From Ruminococcus sp. (lineage in GTDB: Bacteria; Bacillota; Clostridia; Oscillospirales; Ruminococcaceae): 61,703 bases of DNA. The DNA lies in contig JAILFN010000070.1 of NCBI GenBank assembly GCA_024697545.1, forward strand, positions 1 to 61,703, read 5' to 3'. A program made the position numbers and the translations under genes. Positions 50,579 through 59,824 of the stretch are shown in pieces. Numbering within the stretch: the stretch's first letter is position 1; each line of letters begins with the position of its first letter. The notes under the pieces were generated by a model that was not told the origin of the DNA, ran no database searches, and worked only from the letters and a program-made list of their open reading frames with translations.

Positions 50579-51868
50579 TTATTTGAGGGAGGACTTTCTG
50601 TAAATGATATCCTCACGCTTGGGTCCGTTGGAGACCATTGTGATCGGGTAGCCTATCTTGCTCTCTACGAACTCTATGTACTTGCGGCAGTTCTCGGGGA
50701 GTTCCTCATAGGTGCGGATGCCGCGGATATCGCATTTCCAGCCGTCGAGTACCTCTATAACAGGCTTGCAGCGCTCGAGCTCGCGGGTGGTCGGGAATTC
50801 GGTTATGACCTTGCCGTCCAGCTCATAGCCTACGCATACGGGGATCTTATCAAGATAGCCCAGTACATCGAGAACGGTAAATGCAACATCGGTAGCGCCC
50901 TGCATACGGCAGCCGTACTTGGAAGCCACGCAGTCGAACCAGCCCATTCTTCTGGGTCTGCCGGTGGTAGCGCCGTACTCACCGCCGTCGCCGCCGCGTC
51001 TTCTCAGCTCGTCAGCCTCATCGCCGAAGATCTCGGAAACGAATGCGCCTGCGCCTACTGCGGAAGAATAAGCCTTGCAAACGGTGATGATCTGCTTGAT
51101 CTCATAAGGCGGGATACCTGCGCCGATAGCGCCGTAAGCTGCCAGTGTGGAAGAAGAAGTTACCATCGGGTAGATACCGTGGTCGGAGTCCTTCAGAGAG
51201 CCCAGCTGACCTTCGAGGAGGACGGTCTTGCCCTCGCTCAGAGCCTTGTTCAGGAAGAGGGAAACATCAGCCACATAAGGCTCGATCATCTTTCTGTACT
51301 CAACAAGGGTGTTGAAAAGCTCAGCCTGATCTATCTCGGGCTTATTGTAAAGATACTTGAGCAGAACGTTTTTCTGTGTGCACACTCTTGCGATCTTTTC
51401 TTTAAGGTAATCCTCATCGAAAAGCTCCTGCACCTGGAAGCCTATCTTTGCATACTTATCGGAATAGAAGGGAGCGATACCGCTCTTTGTGGAACCGAAG
51501 CTTGCCTTTCCGAGACGCTCTTCCTCATACTGATCGAAGAGAACGTGATAGGGCATAACTATCTGTGCTCTGTCGGAGATGAGGAGCTTGGGAGCGGGCA
51601 CGCCCTTTTCCACAACGGAATTATATTCGCTGAACAGCTTGGGGATATCAAGTGCCACGCCGTTGCCGATTATATTGACGGTGTTCTGAGAGAACACGCC
51701 CGACGGCAGAGTATGCAGCGCAAACTTACCGTAATTATTTACAATAGTGTGACCTGCATTTGCGCCGCCCTGAAAGCGGATAACTATATCAGACTCCTGC
51801 GCGAGCATATCAGTGATCTTGCCCTTGCCCTCGTCGCCCCAATTTGCGCCTACGATTGCTCTTACCAT
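50579..51868 (-). CDS. purA: Adenylosuccinate synthetase PurA
   Basis: The 429-residue enzyme catalyses the GTP-dependent first step from IMP to AMP. It has the N-terminal GANWGDEGKGK P-loop-like motif, QGGANAGHTIV, LLEGQLGSLKD in place of the more common LLEGAQG, and GEYGATTGRPRRMGWFD. The start at 51868 gives the standard MVRAIVG N-terminus. Upstream in-frame ATGs are less likely, although AAGGA lies 12 bases away. It is monocistronic and diverges from the pheS operon. Confidence 0.95.
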   Translation of the reverse strand: MVRAIVGANWGDEGKGKITDMLAQESDIVIRFQGGANAGHTIVNNYGKFALHTLPSGVFSQNTVNIIGNGVALDIPKLFSEYNSVVEKGVPAPKLLISDRAQIVMPYHVLFDQYEEERLGKASFGSTKSGIAPFYSDKYAKIGFQVQELFDEDYLKEKIARVCTQKNVLLKYLYNKPEIDQAELFNTLVEYRKMIEPYVADVSLFLNKALSEGKTVLLEGQLGSLKDSDHGIYPMVTSSSTLAAYGAIGAGIPPYEIKQIITVCKAYSSAVGAGAFVSEIFGDEADELRRRGGDGGEYGATTGRPRRMGWFDCVASKYGCRMQGATDVAFTVLDVLGYLDKIPVCVGYELDGKVITEFPTTRELERCKPVIEVLDGWKCDIRGIRTYEELPENCRKYIEFVESKIGYPITMVSNGPKREDIIYRKSSLK

Positions 51869-52058
51869 TTGAAGAATCATTCCTTTACATAATATAGTTG
51901 GCATAAGCAAAAGCTCACCGCTTCTGCGTTATTGACCAATACTTTATTATAATAACACAAAGAAGACCATATGTCAAGTGTATTTTTCAAAAAAGCACAC
52001 CTCTCCCCCGTTTATCGGCATAAAATTCGCGGGATTATGTAAAATTTCTGTTAAGTCC

Positions 52059-52087
52059 TTGAAAGGCGGCTGTTTGTGTGCTATAAT
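52059..52087 (+). promoter_or_regulatory. Promoter of the pheS-pheT operon
   Basis: TTGAAA (52059-52064) and TATAAT (52082-52087) with a 17-bp spacer, directly upstream of the T-box leader. Confidence 0.85.
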
Positions 52088-52093
52088 TATCTT

Positions 52094-52390
52094 GTACATT
52101 TTGTAAAACGCTGTGATCGGACACAGTAAGCTTGTCGGCAAAAGTCCGAAAGAGAGAGTGCGCCATCGGCTGGAAGCGCGCTTCCGACAGTCTGCAAGCT
52201 GAATTTCACCCGTGAGCGGTCCTGCTGAACGGCAAAGCTTGCGCTTTGGCAAGGCTTGCGCTTTGTATTGCAGTAGGCAGGGACGTTGCCCGCGTTAAGG
52301 GTGATGGGAGTGACGGCTCTCGGACGATATGGGTGGTTTATAAGCAAGCGATGTCTTGTCCCGTATTGGGGCAGGGCTTTTTTTATATCC
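52094..52390 (+). ncRNA. T-box leader responding to uncharged tRNA-Phe
   Basis: The leader has the T-box landmarks in order. Stem I closes by GGAC/GTCC with an AGTAA motif; AGAGAG lies at about 52151; the specifier loop GAATTTCACCCGTGAG has the codon TTC at 52205-52207 followed by A; the bulge is GGGTGGT at 52331-52337. UGGU there would pair with the ACCA end of tRNA-Phe. A CAAG/CTTG plus GGG/CCC antiterminator competes with the terminator. Uncharged tRNA-Phe would allow transcription of pheST. Confidence 0.88.
52355..52385 (+). terminator. T-box terminator before pheS
   Basis: CTTGTCCC (52355-52362) pairs with GGGGCAGG (52368-52375) using two wobble pairs and is followed by CTTTTTTT. Confidence 0.8.
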
Positions 52391-52448
52391 GCATCTGCAT
52401 CGGAGCAGTCACGGGATCATGCAAATTATTATATTGGAGGAATAGAAC

Positions 52449-53468
52449 ATGACAGAACAGTTAAAGGCTATCGAGGCGAAAGCCCGCGAGGAGCTTTCAA
52501 AGGCGGGCGACCTTAAAGCTCTCGACGACATCAGAGTCAGGTTTCTCGGAAAGAAGGGCGAGATCACTGCCATCTTAAAGCAGATGGGCAAGCTTTCTCC
52601 CGAAGAAAGACCCGTTATCGGTCAGCTGGCAAACAAGGTCAGAGCCGACATAGAAGCTTCGATAAGCTCGGCTCAGGACAGCATCAAGAAGAAGGCGGCA
52701 GCACTCAAGCTGGAGACAGAGCGCATCGACGTTACTCTTCCCGGAAAAGCCCCCCGTCTCGGAAAGGCTCACCCGCTGAACGCCACTCTTGCAGAGGTAG
52801 AGGAGGTATTCCTCGGCATGGGCTTTGACATCGTTGAAGGACCCGAGGTAGAGACAGACCACTACTGCTTTGAGGCTCTGAATATGCCAAAGCACCACCC
52901 TGCCCGCGACACTCAGGATACATTCTACATCAACGAGAACGTTCTGCTCAGAACACAGACATCCTCTGTTCAGATACGCACTATGGAAGAGCGCAAGCCT
53001 CCTATCCGCATAATCAGCCCCGGAAGAGTTTACCGCTCCGACGCCGTTGACGCTACACACTCTCCCCTCTTCCACCAGATCGAGGGACTTGTTATCGACA
53101 AGGGCATCACTATGGCTGACCTCAAGGGAACTCTCGAGCTGCTGCTCCGCAGACTTTACGGTGAGGAGACTCAGCTGAGGTTCCGTCCCCACCACTTCCC
53201 CTACACCGAGCCTTCGGCAGAGGTAGACCTTATGTGCTTCAACTGCCGCGGCAAGGGCTGCTCCATGTGCAAGCAGGAGGGCTACGTTGAGCTGCTCGGC
53301 GCAGGCATGGTACACCCGAAGGTGCTTGAAGAGTGCGGCATCGACCCCAACGTTTACTCAGGCTTTGCGTTCGGCATCGGTCTTGAGCGTATAACTATGG
53401 GACGTTACAGCATAAACGATATGCGTCTGCTCTACGAAAACGATATGAGGTTCCTCAACCAGTTCTGA
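52449..53468 (+). CDS. pheS: Phenylalanyl-tRNA synthetase alpha subunit
   Basis: The 339-residue catalytic subunit has an N-terminal coiled coil (about 1-85) and the class II aaRS core. Motif 2 lies at [16 protein letters not shown] and motif 3 at [13 protein letters not shown]. It has the bacterial [19 protein letters not shown] segment. TTGGAGGAAT precedes the ATG. With PheT it forms the alpha2beta2 enzyme charging tRNA-Phe. pheT is 1.2 kb downstream rather than adjacent, with two small membrane-protein genes between. Confidence 0.97.
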   Translation: MTEQLKAIEAKAREELSKAGDLKALDDIRVRFLGKKGEITAILKQMGKLSPEERPVIGQLANKVRADIEASISSAQDSIKKKAAALKLETERIDVTLPGKAPRLGKAHPLNATLAEVEEVFLGMGFDIVEGPEVETDHYCFEALNMPKHHPARDTQDTFYINENVLLRTQTSSVQIRTMEERKPPIRIISPGRVYRSDAVDATHSPLFHQIEGLVIDKGITMADLKGTLELLLRRLYGEETQLRFRPHHFPYTEPSAEVDLMCFNCRGKGCSMCKQEGYVELLGAGMVHPKVLEECGIDPNVYSGFAFGIGLERITMGRYSINDMRLLYENDMRFLNQF

Positions 53469-53486
53469 TAACGGAAAGGTATGCTT

Positions 53487-54062
53487 ATGTACAGACAAGC
53501 TATCGCAAAAAAGAAAAAAGGCGCTCTGCTCGGCTCGGGCGTTATCGTCCTGTTCCTGATCGCAACCTTCGCCATCGCCATGAAGTATACCATGGGCTGG
53601 GTACTCTTCGGCTTTTGCGCGCTGTTTGCGGTGCTGATGATATCATCACTCATACATATCAGCCGCAGCATTAAGCAGATGGAGCAGGATTATCCCGGTT
53701 CGCTGGAGCTTGACGTTGACAACTGCGACCCTGACGATCAGGTGGCGGGGAAATACTTCTTTCTGCCGACCCACCTTGTCGATCCCTTCAACGCCCGCAT
53801 GATAAAGTACGATGATATCAGGTCGGTAAAAAGCATAAAGACCAAAAGCGACAGGCATGACGTTGCCGCATCACGCGACGGACGTACCGTGAACATCGTC
53901 ACGAAAAATATGGCGGGCAGCGCAATGCCGATAATATTCAATGATTTCGGAAGCGGCATGGCGAGGATAGACGACGAGACTATCGCCAACTACGAAAAAT
54001 TCATGTCGCTGCTCAGCGCCCATCTCGGAGAGGACGTTGACATTACGGAAAAGCGGCTGTGA
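53487..54062 (+). CDS. Two-helix membrane protein, first of a paralogous pair inside pheST
   Basis: The 191-residue protein has a basic N-terminus (KKKKG), two membrane helices (about 14-36 and 38-60) and a cytoplasmic domain of about 130 residues containing AGKYFFLPTHLVDPFNA and YDDIRSVKSIKT. I do not recognise a family. Layout and the YFFL and Y-DI motifs are shared with the next gene, so they look like diverged paralogues. ATG 53487 is chosen over 53481 because AAAGGT then has a 6-base gap. It begins 18 bp after pheS and should be under the T-box. Confidence 0.78.
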   Translation: MYRQAIAKKKKGALLGSGVIVLFLIATFAIAMKYTMGWVLFGFCALFAVLMISSLIHISRSIKQMEQDYPGSLELDVDNCDPDDQVAGKYFFLPTHLVDPFNARMIKYDDIRSVKSIKTKSDRHDVAASRDGRTVNIVTKNMAGSAMPIIFNDFGSGMARIDDETIANYEKFMSLLSAHLGEDVDITEKRL

Positions 54063-54100
54063 TACACCGACTGCTTTTTCATGGCACGGGAGATCAAGAT

Positions 54101-54613
54101 ATGTTTGACAGGTTAAAAAAAGCAAGGCTTCGGTCACTCGACAAGTCGATCATCATAACAGCCTTGCCGATGGCAGTGTCTGCGTTTTTTGCACCCGTAA
54201 GGGCTTTGACATTTGCTCTCGGGATATTCTTTATAATAATGCTTTATGCGCGGATAAGGCTGGGGATAAAATACAGGCAGCTGAAAAAAAGCTTTCCCGC
54301 CGACCTCAACGCCGAATGCGAGTCATGCGCCGAAAGCGTGCTTCCCTGCTATTTCTTTCTGCGCGACGGATTTCTTGAAGCTGCCAACGCTTACTTTATC
54401 GGCTACAGCGATATAGAGCTTGTTGAAGCGGCATCGTTCGTTGACAGCAGAAGCGGAAAGAAAAACTACCGCTTTGTTATCACGTCGGGCGGCAAAAGAT
54501 ACCTTATCATGAAGATAGGCAGACAGGGCGAGGAGGCGCAGGCATTTGCCGAGATGTGCAGGCTTTTTGCGGCGCATATCCCCGCCGACAGGATAAAGAC
54601 AGATAACACATGA
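54101..54613 (+). CDS. Two-helix membrane protein, second of the paralogous pair inside pheST
   Basis: The 170-residue protein has a basic N-terminus, two membrane helices (about 16-34 and 36-54) and a cytoplasmic domain with LPCYFFLRDGFLEAANAYFIG, YSDIELVEAASF and a strand-rich GKKNYRFVITSGGKRYLIMKIG. A GTG at 54059 overlaps the previous stop as GTGA and is in frame, but GGGAG with an 8-base gap favours ATG 54101. The cytoplasmic half resembles a small PH-like or bPH fold in appearance, which is only a guess. No known family. Confidence 0.78.
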   Translation: MFDRLKKARLRSLDKSIIITALPMAVSAFFAPVRALTFALGIFFIIMLYARIRLGIKYRQLKKSFPADLNAECESCAESVLPCYFFLRDGFLEAANAYFIGYSDIELVEAASFVDSRSGKKNYRFVITSGGKRYLIMKIGRQGEEAQAFAEMCRLFAAHIPADRIKTDNT

Positions 54614-54614
54614 A

Positions 54615-54633
54615 TACGGACGCAGAGTCCGTA
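54615..54633 (+). other. Perfect hairpin just before the pheT ribosome binding site
   Basis: TACGGAC-GCAGA-GTCCGTA between the small membrane-protein gene and pheT, ending 6 bases before GGAGG. There is no T-run, so it is not a terminator. It may affect mRNA processing or pheT translation. Confidence 0.55.
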
Positions 54634-54653
54634 CTAACGGAGGTAAATAATAA

Positions 54654-57068
54654 ATGGATCTTTCAATGAGATGGCTTGCGGACTATGTTGACTGCAAGTG
54701 CGATGTAAAAAAATTCTGCGATGAGATGACACTCAGCGGATCAAAGGTAGAGTGTGCAGCAAAGGAAGGCGACTACCTTTCAAATGTTGTGGTAGGTCAC
54801 GTTGTCGATATCGTGCCCCACCCCAATTCCGACCATATGTTCATATGCCAGATCGACGTGGGCGAAGGCGAGCCCGTTCAGATCGTTACAGGCGCTCAGA
54901 ACGTAAAGAAGGGCGACTACGTCCCCGCCGCAAAGCACAAGTCCACCGTTCTGCACGAGGGCAAGCAGGTGAAGATCACCAAGGGCAAGCTCCGCGGCGA
55001 GGCTTCAAACGGTATGCTCTGCTCTCTTGAAGAGCTGGGTCTTACCCTGCACGACTTCCCCTATGCCATCGAGGACGGCATATTCATCTTAGGCGACGAC
55101 TGCGAAAAGGTTCCCGGCATGGATATCCGCGAGGCTATCGGCTTCAACGACGACATCGTTGAGTTCGAGATAACCTCAAACCGCCCCGACTGTCTGTCTG
55201 TTACGGGTCTTGCAAGAGAAGCGGCAGCTACCTTCAACGTTCCCGTCAACATCAAGGAGCCGACCTTCAAGGGCATCGACGGCGATATCAACGAGATCAT
55301 GAAAGTAGAGATACACAACCCCGCGCTTTGCTCACGCTACATGGGCGGCTATGTGAAGAACGTAAAGATAGGACCTTCTCCCCGCTGGATGAGAGAAAGG
55401 CTCCGTGCAAGCGGCGTTCGTCCCATCAACAACTTCGTTGACATCACGAACTACGTTATGCTCGAATACGGGCAGCCGATGCACGCTTTCGACCTGAGAT
55501 ATGTTGACGGCGCAGAGATAAACATCCGCAACGCAAAGGCGGGCGAGAAGATCACCACTCTCGACGGCGTTGAGCGTGAGCTTTCGGAAGAAATGCTCGT
55601 CATCGCTGACAAGAACAAGCCCATCGCTGTTGCGGGCGTTATGGGCGGCGAGTTCAGCGGCATCATGGAAGACACCACAGCAGTCGTATTCGAGTCTGCG
55701 ATGTTCGACGGTGCTTCCGTCCGCACCACCGCCAAGAAGCTCGGCATGAGAACAGACGCTTCGGCACGCTACGAAAAGGGTCTTGACCCCGAGAACTGCT
55801 ATTACTCGCTCATGAGAGCTTTCGAGCTTGTTGAAGAGCTGGGCTGCGGTGAGGTAGTACGCACCTACATCGACTGCGACAAGTCGGACAAGGTCAGAAA
55901 GGGCGTTGAATTCGATCCCGACTGGATCAACGGCTTCTTAGGCACCGATATCCCCGCTGCACAGCAGGAGGAATACCTCACCCGTCTGGGCTTTGAGATC
56001 AAGGACAACAAGGCATACGCTCCCTACTACCGCATAGACATCGAATGCGGCAGCGACCTTGCCGAGGAAGTTGCAAGACTTTACGGCTACAACAACATTC
56101 CCAACACCATCGTGCGCGGCGTTGCAAATGCAAAGCTCACCCGCAAGCAGAAGTTCGATCGCACCGTTACCGCCGCTATGCTCGGCATGGGCATCAACGA
56201 GATCACTACATTCTCCTTCATCAGCCCCAAGTATTTCGATAAGATAAGACTCCCCGAGGACAGCAAGCTCAGGAACACCGTTGTCATCAGCAACCCCCTC
56301 GGCGAGGACACGAGCGTTATGCGTACAAGCATTATCCCCTCCGTTATGGAAGTGCTTGCCCGCAATTACAGCTACCGCAACGCAGACTGCTATGCTTTCG
56401 AGCTGGGCAGCGAGTACATTCCCGTTGAGGGCAGCGTTCTCCCCGAAGAGCCCGAGCGTCTCGGCGTTGGCATCTATGACACAGCGGGCAAGATCGACTT
56501 CTACACCATCAAGGGTATAGTTGAAGAGCTGCTCGACAAGTGCGGTGCATCGGGCGTTGAGTACAGCCGTCCCGACGAGAATACCGTATTCGGCGAGGTA
56601 TCGGCATTCCACCCCGGCAGAGTTGCTGTCGCTTCCATCGAAGGCAGGGAGATCGCGATATTCGGTGAGCTGCACCCCGAGACTCTTGAGAACTACGGCA
56701 TCGGCTGCCGTGCTTACGCTGCAAAGGTGAACATCCCCGAGCTTATGGAGCTTTGTGCCGAGCAGAAGACATACACTCCCCTGCCCAAGTTCCCCGCCAC
56801 CACCCGCGACCTCTCACTCATCTGCGACGACGAGCTTCCCGCGGCTGTCATCGAAAAGACTATCCGCAAGGCAGCAGGCGCAACACTCGAGAGCGTGACG
56901 CTGTTCGACATATACAAGGGCGAGCAGATCGCACAGGGCAAGAAGAGCATATCCTATGCGCTCTCTCTGCGTTCGCACGATGGCACACTCAACGACGAGC
57001 AGGCTGACAAGATCATGCAGAAGGTCATCAAGGCTCTGTCAGAAGCAGGCGCAGAGCTTAGAGGCTGA
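54654..57068 (+). CDS. pheT: Phenylalanyl-tRNA synthetase beta subunit
   Basis: The 804-residue subunit has the full bacterial PheT layout: an EMAP-II-like tRNA-binding domain (about 40-150; VDIVPHPNSDHMFICQIDVG), B3/B4 editing domain (about 205-380), B5 domain (about 400-470), catalytic-like core and the C-terminal anticodon-binding FDX domain (about 710-804; KFPATTRDLSLI and SYALSLRSHDGTLND). It supplies tRNA binding and hydrolysis of mischarged Tyr-tRNA-Phe. CGGAGGTAAATAATAA precedes the ATG. Confidence 0.97.
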   Translation: MDLSMRWLADYVDCKCDVKKFCDEMTLSGSKVECAAKEGDYLSNVVVGHVVDIVPHPNSDHMFICQIDVGEGEPVQIVTGAQNVKKGDYVPAAKHKSTVLHEGKQVKITKGKLRGEASNGMLCSLEELGLTLHDFPYAIEDGIFILGDDCEKVPGMDIREAIGFNDDIVEFEITSNRPDCLSVTGLAREAAATFNVPVNIKEPTFKGIDGDINEIMKVEIHNPALCSRYMGGYVKNVKIGPSPRWMRERLRASGVRPINNFVDITNYVMLEYGQPMHAFDLRYVDGAEINIRNAKAGEKITTLDGVERELSEEMLVIADKNKPIAVAGVMGGEFSGIMEDTTAVVFESAMFDGASVRTTAKKLGMRTDASARYEKGLDPENCYYSLMRAFELVEELGCGEVVRTYIDCDKSDKVRKGVEFDPDWINGFLGTDIPAAQQEEYLTRLGFEIKDNKAYAPYYRIDIECGSDLAEEVARLYGYNNIPNTIVRGVANAKLTRKQKFDRTVTAAMLGMGINEITTFSFISPKYFDKIRLPEDSKLRNTVVISNPLGEDTSVMRTSIIPSVMEVLARNYSYRNADCYAFELGSEYIPVEGSVLPEEPERLGVGIYDTAGKIDFYTIKGIVEELLDKCGASGVEYSRPDENTVFGEVSAFHPGRVAVASIEGREIAIFGELHPETLENYGIGCRAYAAKVNIPELMELCAEQKTYTPLPKFPATTRDLSLICDDELPAAVIEKTIRKAAGATLESVTLFDIYKGEQIAQGKKSISYALSLRSHDGTLNDEQADKIMQKVIKALSEAGAELRG

Positions 57069-57173
57069 TACGCCGAACCTCGGTTTTCTACTGTATTTTT
57101 CTTTCAGCAAGGTAATCAAGCACAAAATTGTGAACTTTTTATTGTGTAAAACGCCCAATATTTTGCACAGGTC

Positions 57174-57202
57174 TTGTTATTTTTGAAATAATGAGGTATA
57201 AT
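57174..57202 (+). promoter_or_regulatory. Promoter of ireB
   Basis: TTGTTA (57174-57179) and TATAAT (57197-57202) with a 17-bp spacer. Confidence 0.7.
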
Positions 57203-57277
57203 AGTTATAGGTATTGAATATGATATATTATCATTTATCAGCATTCATGCAGAAGTAATTAAAAGGAGCTGAGAAAA

Positions 57278-57544
57278 ATGCAGGATCGTACAATGGAATT
57301 TTCCGCAATCAAGGAAAATGATGATAAGCTTGAAAACACATTAAAGCTTGTATACGAAGCTCTTGTTGAAAAAGGTTATAATCCGATCAACCAGATAGTA
57401 GGCTATCTCCTCTCTGAGGATCCGACCTACATAACCACATATAATAACGCAAGAAACGAGATCCGCCACATAGACCGTGACGAGCTTTTACAGGAGATGG
57501 TCCGCAACTATCTCGGAGTAAAGGCGAAAGAAAGAAAGATCTGA
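57278..57544 (+). CDS. ireB: IreB-family regulatory phosphoprotein (UPF0297)
   Basis: The 88-residue protein has the conserved core [36 protein letters not shown] of UPF0297 (residues about 26-62). In Enterococcus the homologue is phosphorylated by the PASTA kinase IreK and limits cephalosporin resistance. In many Firmicutes the gene is followed by ruvX; here a terminator follows directly, so it is monocistronic. AAAGGAGCTGAG precedes the ATG. Confidence 0.93.
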   Translation: MQDRTMEFSAIKENDDKLENTLKLVYEALVEKGYNPINQIVGYLLSEDPTYITTYNNARNEIRHIDRDELLQEMVRNYLGVKAKERKI

Positions 57545-57553
57545 AAAAGCTTC

Positions 57554-57588
57554 AAAGCCCCGCTTTTTACGGCGGGGCTTTTTTATTG
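57554..57588 (+). terminator. Terminator of ireB
   Basis: AAGCCCCGC and GCGGGGCTT form a perfect stem, followed by TTTTTATT. Confidence 0.93.
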
Positions 57589-57602
57589 TATTTATGCAGT
57601 TT

Positions 57603-58181
57603 TTAAAGGCGGCTTTTCAGGACCCTTGTTACAGCCATAACAGTAACCATCACGATCATAAATCCGCCGATATATGTTATTATCTTTCCGCTGACATCGA
57701 CATTCATAGCTTCGGGTATATAGACATTCTCGGGGTCTCGCGGATCGACATAGAATCCGTATGTTTCGCCAACGACCTTTGGCTCATAATTCTCGGTTTT
57801 TATGCGTCCCATGACGGTATGCTTTTTCCCGCCGTACTCATATTCATACTTAAAATCCTGATACGGAACACGATTGTTCGCGTCAATACCTCTGTTGGTA
57901 AAATACATTTCACCCTGATACTCCTTAACACAGACGCCGGTCACGAGTTCGGTACAGGCTGCATTCTGCCGCGCTGTCTTTATGTTCTGCGAGACACCCG
58001 CCATCAGCACTACGACTGCTATACAGTACAGCACGATAATGACTATAAACCCGCCTTTTGAGGGCTTTCTGTCCTTCTCGCTGATATCATAGATACCCGG
58101 GATATCGCGGATATCCTTAACGCTGCTGACATCGAGGTTTTTGTAATCAAAGCCTTTTAATTTTTCAAGATCATTATTCAT
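57603..58181 (-). CDS. DUF3592-like membrane protein
   Basis: The 192-residue protein has two membrane helices (about 43-66 and 167-187) flanking an extracytoplasmic beta domain. VTGVCVKEY, the YEYEYGGKKHTVMG strand and VGETYGFYVDPRDPENVYIPE are typical of DUF3592, a family of unknown function. GGAGGATGTT precedes ATG 58181; the frame is open upstream but no better site exists. It has its own promoter and convergently faces ireB. Confidence 0.78.
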   Translation of the reverse strand: MNNDLEKLKGFDYKNLDVSSVKDIRDIPGIYDISEKDRKPSKGGFIVIIVLYCIAVVVLMAGVSQNIKTARQNAACTELVTGVCVKEYQGEMYFTNRGIDANNRVPYQDFKYEYEYGGKKHTVMGRIKTENYEPKVVGETYGFYVDPRDPENVYIPEAMNVDVSGKIITYIGGFMIVMVTVMAVTRVLKSRL

Positions 58182-58239
58182 AACATCCTCCACCGGACCT
58201 GCCGTTCCCGCAGTACGGTCACATGAGCTTTTAACTACA

Positions 58240-58267
58240 TTATACAACGAATTGCGCCGAATGTCAA
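58240..58267 (-). promoter_or_regulatory. Promoter of the DUF3592-like gene
   Basis: On the minus strand TTGACA (58262-58267) and TATAAT (58240-58245), both perfect hexamers, with a 16-bp spacer. Confidence 0.8.
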
Positions 58268-58309
58268 ATGCTGCAAGCAGTATCGGTAACCTCTGCGGGG
58301 GTAAAGACT

Positions 58310-58339
58310 ACCGCTCCCCTGCCGAAACAAGGGAGCGGT
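58310..58339 (-). terminator. Probable terminator of the SPOCS-spoIVA operon
   Basis: ACCGCTCCC and GGGAGCGGT form a perfect stem just after the spoIVA stop. The T-run is weak. Confidence 0.6.
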
Positions 58340-58344
58340 ATCTT

Positions 58345-59814
58345 TTACAGTATCAGACAGATAAGCCCCGAGCAGCCTTCGTTTATCATACGGCTGAGTG
58401 TCTCGCAGAGCTTCATGCGGGCTTCGGGCGGGAGCTTTCCGAGCTTGGCGTTCAGCCCCTCGCTCACCAGCTCGTGCAGCGATTTGCCGAAGATGTTCGA
58501 CTCCCAGATGCGGTCGGGGCTTTCGTCAAAATCGCTCATCAGCGACATTACAAGCTCTTCCGACTGCCGCTCGGAACCGACTATCGGCGCGACTTCAGTC
58601 TCGATCTTCGTCTTCATGAGATGTATCGACGGCGCGGTGGCTTTCAGGCGTATGCCGTATTTGCCGTTTTGCTTGATGATCTCGGGCTCGGCGAGGGTCA
58701 GCTCATCCATCGTCGGCATGACTATGCCATAGCCCGTGCGCTCGGCTTCCTCGAGAGCCCCCGCGAGGCGGGCGTACTTTTCACGGATATGTACAAGCTC
58801 GGTGATCTTCGGAATAAGCTCGCTCTCGTGCTCCAGCGATATGCCCGCCGCTTCGCCGATGACCTTGACGAACAGGCTGCTGTCTATAAGCGCGGTCACG
58901 CTGGCGCTTCCGTCCGAAAGGTCGGTCGAGGTAACGGTCGCCGAACTTATATACTCGCACTCGGAAAGTGCGGCGGCAAAGCTTTCGATATCCTTGAGGG
59001 TAGTGATGCTTTCGGCGGCTTCACGCAGGCTGTTGTAGACGGCGGTCTTGAGCGGGTGATCGGCTGCGAGGGAGTTTACCCACGAGGGCGCTGCGACGCT
59101 TATCTCACGGACGGGAAAAGCGTAAAGCACCTCGCGCAGGATATCGGCAATATCGCTTTCGGAAAGCTCCGCCGCGCTCACAGCAACTACCCCGACCCCG
59201 TATTTTTCGCTCAGCTTTTTGACGGTCTGCTGCGTTGAAGCATGGTCGGGGTAGGCGGTATTGAACAGCACCGCAAACGGCTTTCCCGCTTCTTTAAGCT
59301 CGGAGATGACGCGCTCCTCGCACTCCTCGTATTCCTCGCGGGGGAGGTCGGTGAAGCTGCCGTCTGTCGTGACGACAAGTCCTATCGTGCTGTGCTCTGT
59401 GATGACCTTTTTTGTGCCGACCTCAGCCGCCATATTGAAAGGCACCTCTGATTCAAACCAGGGGGTCTGAACCATTCTGGGAGATTCCTCCTCGATATAG
59501 CCCTGAGCCGATGGGATAACGTAGCCCACGCAGTCGATCATGCGGAGCTTTATGCTCGAAGTTCCGAGGGTCACGTTCACCGCTTCCTCGGGAATGAATT
59601 TCGGCTCGGTGGTCATTATCGTCCTGCCGCCCGCCGACTGCGGCAGTTCATCGCTTGCGCGTTCGCGGCGGTAATCGCTGTCGATATTCGGTATCACGAG
59701 CTTTTCCATGAACTGCTTGATGAATGTGGATTTGCCCGTCCTGACGGGACCTACCACGCCTATATAGATATCCCCGCCCGTGCGTCGGGCGATGTCGGTG
59801 TATATATCCTGCAT
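58345..59814 (-). CDS. spoIVA: Stage IV sporulation protein A (spore-coat morphogenetic ATPase)
   Basis: The 489-residue protein is SpoIVA, which polymerises on the forespore surface using ATP hydrolysis to form the basement layer of the coat. It has the TRAFAC GTPase-like fold with Walker A GPVRTGKST (22-30), a switch region with SAGGRTIMTTEPKFIPEEAV, and VVTTDGSFTDLPREEYEECEERVI. Length matches B. subtilis SpoIVA (492). GGAGGCAGCT precedes the ATG and lies next to the stop of the SPOCS gene 10 bp upstream. It shows that the organism descends from, or is, a spore former. Confidence 0.97.
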   Translation of the reverse strand: MQDIYTDIARRTGGDIYIGVVGPVRTGKSTFIKQFMEKLVIPNIDSDYRRERASDELPQSAGGRTIMTTEPKFIPEEAVNVTLGTSSIKLRMIDCVGYVIPSAQGYIEEESPRMVQTPWFESEVPFNMAAEVGTKKVITEHSTIGLVVTTDGSFTDLPREEYEECEERVISELKEAGKPFAVLFNTAYPDHASTQQTVKKLSEKYGVGVVAVSAAELSESDIADILREVLYAFPVREISVAAPSWVNSLAADHPLKTAVYNSLREAAESITTLKDIESFAAALSECEYISSATVTSTDLSDGSASVTALIDSSLFVKVIGEAAGISLEHESELIPKITELVHIREKYARLAGALEEAERTGYGIVMPTMDELTLAEPEIIKQNGKYGIRLKATAPSIHLMKTKIETEVAPIVGSERQSEELVMSLMSDFDESPDRIWESNIFGKSLHELVSEGLNAKLGKLPPEARMKLCETLSRMINEGCSGLICLIL

Positions 59815-59824
59815 AGCTGCCTCC

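Noticed and set aside
50516..51892. Long plus-strand open frame opposite purA
   Set aside because: It mirrors purA, has no homologous motifs, and includes the purA terminator region; an antisense shadow.
51974..52347. Minus-strand open frames in the purA-pheS gap
   Set aside because: They run antisense to the T-box leader, have no ribosome binding sites and encode basic Ser/Arg-rich sequence without motifs.
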